A stretch of DNA of 64,000 nucleotides. Origin: Hyphomicrobiales bacterium. Lineage in GTDB: Bacteria; Pseudomonadota; Alphaproteobacteria; Rhizobiales; Beijerinckiaceae. Under the pieces are notes generated by a model. The model saw only the letters and a program-made list of their open reading frames with translations. It searched no databases and had not been told where the DNA came from. The position numbers and the translations under genes are program-made. The stretch is taken from contig JAIXYZ010000013.1 in assembly GCA_027489955.1 (NCBI GenBank), forward strand, positions 186,001-250,000. Direction: 5' to 3'. Each line of letters starts with the position of its first letter. Position 1 is the stretch's first letter. Of this stretch, positions 58,159-64,000 are shown piece by piece.

Positions 58159-60368
58159 GGCAGGCCGGTGCGTCCGCTCTGGGGCGACAGGGGCGCGTCG
58201 GCGGCCGCGGCCTCCTTGCGGGGCGCGGCCTCGAGCCTGCGCCGGGCCCGGCTCTCGGAGAAGCTGCGCTCGATCTCGCTCAGCACGTCGAAGGACTGGC
58301 GCGAAAGCGTCGCCGCCGATTGCTGGGGCGCATCGGCCGCTCCGGGCTGCGCGCCGGGCGCCTTGGCTACGGCCGGCCGGTTCGGCGCCTCCGGCAGGCC
58401 GGGGATCGGCTTGATCTCGATGCCCTGGTGAGCGAAGGCCATGACCTCGTGCCAGGTCATGGCCGGGACGGTGCCGCCCGTCATGTTGTTCATCGAGGTG
58501 GATTCGTCGTTTCCGTACCAGACGGCGGCGACGTAATTGCCGGTGAAGCCCACGAACCACGCATCCTTGTAGGCGTTGGTCGTGCCCGTCTTCCCGCCCG
58601 CGCGGATGGGCGGGATGTCGGCACGGCGGCCCGTGCCGGCCTCCACCACCGCGTTGAGCATCAGGTTCATGTCGGCGACCACCTGCGCCGGGATCACCTG
58701 CTCGGCGGGGGGCGCGTTGCGGTCCTGGCGCCAGATCATGTCGCCGTGGGAATTGCGGATCTCCACGGCGGCGTAGGGCTTGGCCTTGCGCCCGCCATTG
58801 GCCAGCGTCGAATAGCCGGCCGCCTGGTCCAGCACGGTGACCTCGGCCGATCCGATGGGCAGGGACGTGGAATCCTGGAGCGGCGTCGTCAGGCCCATCT
58901 TGCGCGCGGTGTCGACGATCTTGGCGCGGCCCGCCTTGGCGTTGCCGCCGCCCAGCTCGATCGACATCTGCACCGGGATCGTGTTGATCGACTTGGCGAA
59001 GGCGGTGATCAGCGGCATCGAGCCCGCATAGGACCGCCCGTAATTGTTCGGGCACCAATTGCCGATGCAGACCGGCCGGTCGGTGACCACCGTGTTCGGC
59101 CTGTAGCGCCCGTGGATCAGCGCCGCCGTGTAGACGTAGGTCTTGAAGGACGAGCCCGGCTGGCGCAGGGCCAGCGCGCGGTTGAACTGGCTCTGTCCAT
59201 AGTCGCGGCCGCCGACCATGGCGCGCACCGCGCCGTCCGGCTCCATGAGCACCATGGCGGCCTGCTTGGCCCGGTAGCTCGCCCCGTGCTGGCGGAGCAT
59301 GGATTCCACCGTCGCCTCGGCCTTCTGCTGGATGGCGGAATCGAGCGGCGTCTTCACCGTGAGGACGCGGTCGTCGCCCAGAAGGCCGCGATCGCTCATG
59401 TCCTTGATCTCGCCGAACGCCCAGTCGAGGTAATAGTCGGGCGTCGGGTCGCGGCGGCGGTCGATGGGCGTGGCGGGATTGCGCCGCGCCGCCTGGATCT
59501 GGCCCTCGCTGAGGAAGCCCGCCTCGACCATGTTGGAGAGCACGTCGTTCGCCCGGGCGCGGGCGGCCGGAAGGTTCACGTGCGGCGCGTATTTGGACGG
59601 CGCCTTGAACAGGCCCGCCAGCATCGCCCCCTCGGCCAGGGTCACGTCCTTGATCGACTTGCCGAAGAAATATTCCGCGGCGGCGGCCGCGCCGAACGCG
59701 CCGCCGCCCATATAGGCGCGCTCCAGATAGAGCTTGAGGATGTCCTGCTTGGTCAGGCGCGATTCCAGCCACAGGGCGAGGAACGCCTCCTTGATCTTGC
59801 GCTCCAGCGACCGCTCGTTCGTCAGGAACAGGTTCTTGGCGAGCTGCTGGGTGATGGACGAGCCGCCCTGCACCACGCCGGAGGCGCGGGCATTGGCCGT
59901 GAGCGCGCGGAAGGTGCCCAGCGGGTCGATGCCGTAATGGTCGTAGAAGCGCCGGTCCTCGGTGGCCAGGACCGCCTTGATGAAGTGGTCCGGATATTCC
60001 TCGAGCGACAGCGAATCGTCGTGGCGGATGCCGCGCTTGCCGATCTCCTCGCCGTAGCGGTTGAGGAACGTGACGGCGAGCTCCGGCTTCTTCAGCCAGT
60101 CGTCGCTCGTCTCGCGGAAGGCGGGAATGGCGAGCGCCAGCAGGACGACGCTGCCCGCGGCGCCGAGCGTCATGCCCTCGGAGGCGAGGTCGGCGACGAA
60201 GCGCTGCCCGCCGGACAGGCCAAGCTTGTCCACGCGCGCCGCGAATCGCTCATAGGCATCGGACGCGCGCCGGCCGGCCTCGTGCAGGCTCGCGCCGATC
60301 CACGCGTCGACGTCCAGCGCGACGCGGCGCAGCCTGGCCCAGACAGACGGTTCCGGCGAGAAATCCAA
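58155..60368 (-). CDS. mrcA: Penicillin-binding protein 1A (bifunctional transglycosylase/transpeptidase)
   Basis: Polymerises and cross-links peptidoglycan. The 737-residue class A PBP has one N-terminal membrane helix (about 70-90), a transglycosylase domain with the catalytic Glu in ATEDRRFYDHYGIDP and RKIKEAFLALWLE, and a transpeptidase with active Ser in PGSSFKTYVYTA, the SIN motif in AKSINTIPV and KTGTTNAYKDAWFVGFT. The annotated start is TTG 60368 and is not certain. The C terminus is Pro/Ala-rich. DUF1214 and DUF1254 genes follow with 4-nt overlaps. Confidence 0.94.
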   Translation of the reverse strand: MDFSPEPSVWARLRRVALDVDAWIGASLHEAGRRASDAYERFAARVDKLGLSGGQRFVADLASEGMTLGAAGSVVLLALAIPAFRETSDDWLKKPELAVTFLNRYGEEIGKRGIRHDDSLSLEEYPDHFIKAVLATEDRRFYDHYGIDPLGTFRALTANARASGVVQGGSSITQQLAKNLFLTNERSLERKIKEAFLALWLESRLTKQDILKLYLERAYMGGGAFGAAAAAEYFFGKSIKDVTLAEGAMLAGLFKAPSKYAPHVNLPAARARANDVLSNMVEAGFLSEGQIQAARRNPATPIDRRRDPTPDYYLDWAFGEIKDMSDRGLLGDDRVLTVKTPLDSAIQQKAEATVESMLRQHGASYRAKQAAMVLMEPDGAVRAMVGGRDYGQSQFNRALALRQPGSSFKTYVYTAALIHGRYRPNTVVTDRPVCIGNWCPNNYGRSYAGSMPLITAFAKSINTIPVQMSIELGGGNAKAGRAKIVDTARKMGLTTPLQDSTSLPIGSAEVTVLDQAAGYSTLANGGRKAKPYAAVEIRNSHGDMIWRQDRNAPPAEQVIPAQVVADMNLMLNAVVEAGTGRRADIPPIRAGGKTGTTNAYKDAWFVGFTGNYVAAVWYGNDESTSMNNMTGGTVPAMTWHEVMAFAHQGIEIKPIPGLPEAPNRPAVAKAPGAQPGAADAPQQSAATLSRQSFDVLSEIERSFSESRARRRLEAAPRKEAAAADAPLSPQSGRTGLP

Positions 60369-60530
60369 GGACGACCCCGATGCGCAGCCTCAGGCGCGCG
60401 CTGCATTCTACCGCGCGGTTGAGCGCGGCGAAACCGTATAGCATGAAGCGGTGCGCCGCAGGCGTGCGCCGGCGCGCAAGACGGCGCGGTGGTAAAGAGA
60501 CGGCCCGAGACGGGCCTTTTGCGAGGATTG

Positions 60531-61022
60531 ATGGCCGACGACCCGCCGGAACCCTTCTGGCGCACCACGAGCCTCGACGCCATGACCGACGAGCAGTGGG
60601 AAAGCCTCTGCGACGGCTGCGCCCGTTGCTGCCTGGTGAAGCTCGAGGACGAGGATACCGGCAAGGTCCACTATACCGATGTCGGCTGCCGGCTCCTCGA
60701 TGGCCAGACCTGTCGCTGCCGCGACTATCCGGGCCGGCAAGCGCTGGTTCCGGACTGCGTGAAGCTGACGCCGGCCACCGTGCGCGGGCTCGGCTGGCTG
60801 CCGCCCACCTGCGCCTACCGGATGGTGGACGAGGGCCGGGACCTTCCCTGGTGGCACCCGCTCGTTTCGGGCCGCGCCGATACCGTGCACGAAGCCGGCA
60901 TATCGGTCCGCGACCGGGTTCATGCCTCGGAGGACGATGTCCCGGTCGAGGCCCTGGTCGACCGCCTGGTCGGCTGGCCCATGCGCAGCCCCCGCAAGGC
61001 GCGCAAGCCGCGCGGCGACTGA
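60531..61022 (+). CDS. YcgN family cysteine cluster protein
   Basis: A 163-residue UPF0260 protein rich in conserved cysteines: [39 protein letters not shown] and PPTCAYR. The pattern suggests metal or cluster binding, but its role is unknown. ATG at 60531, with AGGA about 6 nt before it, is preferred over GTG 60489. It is divergent from mrcA. Confidence 0.93.
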   Translation: MADDPPEPFWRTTSLDAMTDEQWESLCDGCARCCLVKLEDEDTGKVHYTDVGCRLLDGQTCRCRDYPGRQALVPDCVKLTPATVRGLGWLPPTCAYRMVDEGRDLPWWHPLVSGRADTVHEAGISVRDRVHASEDDVPVEALVDRLVGWPMRSPRKARKPRGD

Positions 61023-61116
61023 ATCCACCGCTTCGCTGGAACCAAGGCACGCGCCGGCGGTTGTGCTTGCGGGCGCACGGTCATGTCCGGCGCCCATCCG
61101 CGGGGAGGGCACTTGC

Positions 61117-61392
61117 ATGAAAACCTGGTTCCTGATGCCGTTCATGCTGGCGGTGCTGATGCTGCCCCCGTCCCTGGCTGTGGCCGCGCCGAGCGATGTG
61201 TCGCCGGTGAGCGCGGCGTCCGGCTGCGGTTTCGACGCCGCGACGGCATCCGGCGGCATGATGCGCGTGCGGCTCATCCTCGCCTGCCTCGACGGGCGCG
61301 CCGCCGACGGCTTCGTCGACAACGTCGCCGTGGTCCGGCCCGCCGCGCGGCTGCGGAACCCGGAAGCCTGCGACTGCGTCGTGCTCGACTGA
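61117..61392 (+). CDS. Small secreted protein of unknown function
   Basis: A 91-residue protein with a signal peptide (1-24, MKTWFLMPFMLAVLMLPPSL start) and a mature part containing Cys in SGCGFD, LACLDG and ACDCVVLD, so one or two disulfides are likely. GGAGG is 8 nt before ATG 61117. It lies 3 nt ahead of the YihY gene. The family is not recognised. Confidence 0.7.
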   Translation: MKTWFLMPFMLAVLMLPPSLAVAAPSDVSPVSAASGCGFDAATASGGMMRVRLILACLDGRAADGFVDNVAVVRPAARLRNPEACDCVVLD

Positions 61393-61394
61393 GC

Positions 61395-62318
61395 TTGACC
61401 CCGCCCGCAACCGAGCTGCCGGCCTCGTCCGCCGGCCCCAGGACCGAGGCCGCGGCCGGGCTTGCCTCCCCGCACGTGCGCCGCCTGTCCCTGTCCGACT
61501 GGGGCGCCATCCTCCGCCGCACCGCCTCCGAGTTCATCGAGGACGACGTCATGGCGGTATCCGGCGGGGTGAGCTTCTACGCGCTCCTGTCGCTGGTTCC
61601 CGCCATCGCGGCCTTCGTCTCGCTCTATGGTCTTTTCGCCGATGTCGGCAGCGCCATCGACCATATCGACGCACTTGGCACGATGCTGCCGCGCGATGCC
61701 TTCGCCCTCGTCACCGAGCAGGTGACCCGCATCGCCGGCCAGCCAGCCGGCAAGCTGTCCGCCGCGCTCGCCGTCAGCATCGCCGTGTCGCTCTGGAGCG
61801 CCAACGCGGCGATGAAGGCGCTGATCGGCGGATTGAACCGGGTGAAGGAGGCCAAGGAAGTCCGCGGCTTCGTGCGCCTGAACCTCGTGTCCCTCGGCTT
61901 CACCGCCGGCGCCATCGTGTTCCTGATGATCGCGCTGGCGGGCGTCGTCATGGTCCCGGCCGTCTTCGCCGCCGTGGGCTATACCCGTTCGGGCGATGCG
62001 ATCCTCGCCGCCCTGCGCTGGCCGGTCCTGTTCGCGGTGCTCGTAGGAGGGCTGGCCCTCGTCTACCGCTATGCGCCGACGCCGCCGCGCAGCACCGCGC
62101 CGCGCTGGTTCACCGCCGGCGGCCTCCTGGCCGCCATCCTTTGGATCGGCGCCTCGGCCGGGTTCTCGGCCTACGTGTCGTCCTTCGGCGCCTATAACGA
62201 GACCTACGGCTCGCTGGCCGCCGTCGTCATCTTCATGAGCTGGATCTGGATCTCCACCATGGTCGTCCTGCTCGGCGCCGAGCTCGACCGGGAGATCGCC
62301 CGGTACCGGGCTCACTGA
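61395..62318 (+). CDS. YihY/BrkB family membrane protein
   Basis: A protein of up to 307 residues with six membrane helices and the family pattern: GVSFYALLSLVPAIAAFVSLYGL, SIAVSLWSANAAMKALIGGLNRV, YRYAPTPPRSTAPRWFTAG and YNETYGSLAAVVIFMSWIW (each in part). Once annotated as ribonuclease BN, the family is now seen as an inner membrane protein of unknown role. The start is uncertain: TTG 61395 directly behind the upstream stop, or GTG 61476. Confidence 0.85.
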   Translation: MTPPATELPASSAGPRTEAAAGLASPHVRRLSLSDWGAILRRTASEFIEDDVMAVSGGVSFYALLSLVPAIAAFVSLYGLFADVGSAIDHIDALGTMLPRDAFALVTEQVTRIAGQPAGKLSAALAVSIAVSLWSANAAMKALIGGLNRVKEAKEVRGFVRLNLVSLGFTAGAIVFLMIALAGVVMVPAVFAAVGYTRSGDAILAALRWPVLFAVLVGGLALVYRYAPTPPRSTAPRWFTAGGLLAAILWIGASAGFSAYVSSFGAYNETYGSLAAVVIFMSWIWISTMVVLLGAELDREIARYRAH

Positions 62319-62385
62319 GCCGCAAGGCACGGCGATCGGCCGCCAGGTTCGGTACTCCCGGCTTCTGCACCACCATCTGCAACGA

Positions 62386-62413
62386 GAAAGGGCGGCCCGA
62401 AGGCCGCCCTTTC
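62386..62413. terminator. Bidirectional terminator
   Basis: GAAAGGGCGGCC (62386-62397) and GGCCGCCCTTTC (62402-62413) form a perfect 12-bp stem around CGAA. The AAA/TTT ends allow it to act for both the YihY gene and the convergent DUF3618 gene. Confidence 0.8.
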
Positions 62414-62439
62414 GCTATGCGTCGTGAGGTTCAGGGCTT

Positions 62440-63633
62440 TCAGGAGCCCATCTGCCGGGTCGCCGAGCCCGAGGTCGAACCGCCAGCCTGCTGCTGGCCT
62501 TCAGTCGCCGCGGCGGCGGCCTGCTGCACCGGCGTTCCGTCCGTGGCCTCGGTCAGGCGGCGCTTGGCATTGCGGCCGACATTCTTGGCAGCGGTGCGGA
62601 CCCGGGTCGTGACCTCGCCGGCCGCTTCCGCCAGGCCGTCCTGGTCGAGCTTCTGGCGATGCAGCTCCTCGCGTGCGTCGTCCGCAAGACCTTCCGCGGC
62701 GCGGCGGGCGCGGCGATAGCCGTCCCGGGCGGCGGCCTCGGCCTGCCGGCGCGTGCTGCGGGCGGCTTCGCCCATCAGGGCGCGCTCGGACCGCGTGGCG
62801 GGGAAGGCCGCGCCCAGGGCCGCGCCGATGGCAAGGCCGATGGCGGCCAGGACCAGCGGCTGCTCCTGCGCCACGCGCTTGACCTCGCGGGTCGCGCGGC
62901 GGCGGGCCCGGGCGGCGCGCAGGCTCGCCTCCTCGGCGGCCTCCATCGCCCGCTCGCGGGCATGGTCGAAGCGCTCGGCCGCGCGATCGCCAAGCTCTGA
63001 GGCGCGGTCGGCCACTGCGCCGGCATAGTCGTAGGCGGTATCCCGCGCGTCATGGTAGCGGCGGGAAGCGGCGTCCTTCAGCGAACCGGCAGCAGCGCCG
63101 GCCCGGCCGACGACATCGTCGAACGTCTCGTCGACCCCTTCGCGAAGGGCCCCGGCCCGATCGCGCACCGTTCCGGCGAGGCGCTCGGCGCGCTCGCGCA
63201 CGGCGTGGGCGGCATCGCCCGCAGCGCTCTCCAGATCCTCGCCCGCCTCGGCCACGCGGCGACCCGCCTTGCGGTAGGCGGGGTTGGCATAAAGCCGCTC
63301 GTCGTCATCGGCGAGGGCATTGGACCCCTCCGCGCGCCAGTTGCGCATGAGCAGCCAGGCGCCGGCCCCGATCAGGATCGCGGGCAGAGGATAGGATCGG
63401 GCGGCAACCGCGACGCCGGCCGCGAGCGGCAGGGACGGGCTGTTGGCGTAGCTGCGGGCCGTGTCGCGCGCATAGGTCTTGACCGGCTCGACCACGTGGG
63501 TCCGGGCATATTCTTTCACGTCATCCACCATGTTGCTGGGTTGCAGGCGCTCGCGCAGCGCGTCGAGCGTGCCGGCGAGCGATTCCCGGGCCTGATCGGC
63601 CTCGCGTTCGTAGTCTTTCGAGGATCGGTTCAT
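62440..63633 (-). CDS. DUF3618 domain protein
   Basis: A 397-residue protein. The N terminus (about 10-45, EADQARESLAGTLDALRERL) matches DUF3618; a short helix at about 85-100 (PAILIGAGAWLLM) follows, then a long charged coiled-coil region full of Ala, Arg and Glu, and a second helix near 270-290 (VLAAIGLAIGAALGAAFPATRSE). Such proteins accompany holin-like genes in Rhizobiales and may stabilise the envelope, but the role is unproven. ATG 63633 is preferred over GTG 63639, with AGGTG upstream. It starts 2 nt after the holin-family stop. Confidence 0.85.
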   Translation of the reverse strand: MNRSSKDYEREADQARESLAGTLDALRERLQPSNMVDDVKEYARTHVVEPVKTYARDTARSYANSPSLPLAAGVAVAARSYPLPAILIGAGAWLLMRNWRAEGSNALADDDERLYANPAYRKAGRRVAEAGEDLESAAGDAAHAVRERAERLAGTVRDRAGALREGVDETFDDVVGRAGAAAGSLKDAASRRYHDARDTAYDYAGAVADRASELGDRAAERFDHARERAMEAAEEASLRAARARRRATREVKRVAQEQPLVLAAIGLAIGAALGAAFPATRSERALMGEAARSTRRQAEAAARDGYRRARRAAEGLADDAREELHRQKLDQDGLAEAAGEVTTRVRTAAKNVGRNAKRRLTEATDGTPVQQAAAAATEGQQQAGGSTSGSATRQMGS

Positions 63634-63635
63634 GG

Positions 63636-64000
63636 TCACACCTGCTCGCTGGCGACTTCGGCATCGCGTTTGAGGTTGCGGATCGTGCGGCTGGGCGTGA
63701 GGTTTTCAGGCTTCAGCCGCTCGCTGGCCAGGCGCACGAGCCCGTAGGCCGAGATCGCCATGGCGACGGCGACGATCAGGCTCGCCCAGTGCTCCGGCAC
63801 GCCCGCGAGGACGAGGAACTGGACCACAGCGAACAGGAACATCACGAACGCGCCGATGCCGACGACGGCCGCGAACACGAACATGCCGATGGCGGACTGG
63901 ATCTGCTGCGCCTTCTCGGCGAGCTCCGCCTTCGCCAGGCGGACTTCCGCCTGGACGAGCGTCGAGACCTGGCTCAGCGCATCGGCGATGAGGTCGGTGA
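63636..64000 (-). CDS. Phage holin family (PF07332-like) protein, 5' end beyond window
   Basis: The visible 121 residues, continuous to the right edge, show LVQAEVRLAKAELAEKAQQI, then two membrane helices (MFVFAAVVGIGAFVMFLFAV and LIVAVAMAISAYGLVRLA) and a basic C terminus. This matches the putative actinobacterial-type holin family, mostly chromosomal envelope proteins without phage context. It is coupled to the DUF3618 gene. The N terminus lies outside the window. Confidence 0.8.
   Translation of the reverse strand, partial: TDLIADALSQVSTLVQAEVRLAKAELAEKAQQIQSAIGMFVFAAVVGIGAFVMFLFAVVQFLVLAGVPEHWASLIVAVAMAISAYGLVRLASERLKPENLTPSRTIRNLKRDAEVASEQV

Noticed and set aside
63636-64000. Holin gene as sign of a prophage
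   Set aside because: No other phage gene, integrase or attachment site is visible. This holin family is common in bacterial chromosomes.

Overview
This window is about 64 kb of very GC-rich, densely packed chromosome from an alphaproteobacterium, almost certainly a member of the Hyphomicrobiales (Rhizobiales). The pointers are a coxB-coxA-ctaB-coxF-ctaG-coxC-DUF983-SURF1-thrC-M16 order, an invasion-associated locus B (IalB) protein, a MucR/Ros regulator next to a DUF6456 protein, a DivJ-like kinase beside DUF1491 and DUF2336 genes, and two TTAG-N7-TTAA CtrA-type boxes. The genus cannot be fixed from the sequence alone. I see no rRNA, tRNA, CRISPR array, insertion sequence, integrase or prophage; the region reads as core genome.

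Layout. 1-917: a truncated lipoprotein and IalB. 1261-7720: the aa3-type cytochrome c oxidase operon with its assembly factors. 7802-14092: thrC, an M16 protease, a GNAT acetyltransferase and a membrane GGDEF/EAL protein. 14120-16227: YqgE, a DsbD/ScsB N-terminal-domain protein and a Prx5-type peroxiredoxin. 16232-17777: a convergent, overlapping pair of mechanistically different dehalogenases. 17793-20989 (minus): coaBC, dut, an Rrf2 regulator and cysK, with a perfect palindrome in front of cysK. 21081-25250 (minus): a HAD phosphatase, CcdA, a thioredoxin and the malic enzyme maeB. 25387-28831: a beta-helix protein and mutS. 28836-31816: an AceE/MdeB-like thiamine-diphosphate enzyme divergent from an Lrp regulator. 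31894-36675: comM, a membrane class III cyclase and a hybrid kinase. 36709-40862: ispH, thrB, rnhA, a branched-chain aminotransferase and a DUF1194 protein. 40871-44483: murJ, a GT2 glycosyltransferase and a ChbG/HpnK deacetylase. 44685-49067: sodB, an unknown membrane protein, an isochorismatase-like hydrolase and oligopeptidase B. 49346-51498: mucR, DUF6456, SufE and a small protein. 51719-57028: a DivJ-like kinase neighbourhood with CtrA boxes. 57038-60368: PBP1A translationally coupled to DUF1214 and DUF1254 proteins. 60531-64000: YcgN, a small secreted protein, a YihY family protein, and a DUF3618 plus holin-like pair.

How the genes work together. Four themes recur: respiration (cox operon, SURF1, SOD), sulfur and thiol chemistry (cysK with Rrf2, SufE, CcdA with thioredoxin, DsbD-like domain, peroxiredoxin), envelope growth (murJ, PBP1A, peptidoglycan-binding protein) and cell-cycle or nucleotide signalling (DivJ-like kinase, cyclic-di-GMP enzyme, adenylate cyclase, hybrid kinase, MucR). 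Amino-acid genes (thrB, thrC, cysK, BCAT, MdeB-like) are scattered through it.

I did not find a convincing wholly new multi-gene system. The most worthwhile leads are the dehalogenase pair, the Rrf2-palindrome-cysK circuit whose transcript probably runs into one dehalogenase, the CtrA boxes, the PBP1A-DUF1214-DUF1254 coupling, and a MucR lacking the usual second zinc-binding histidine.
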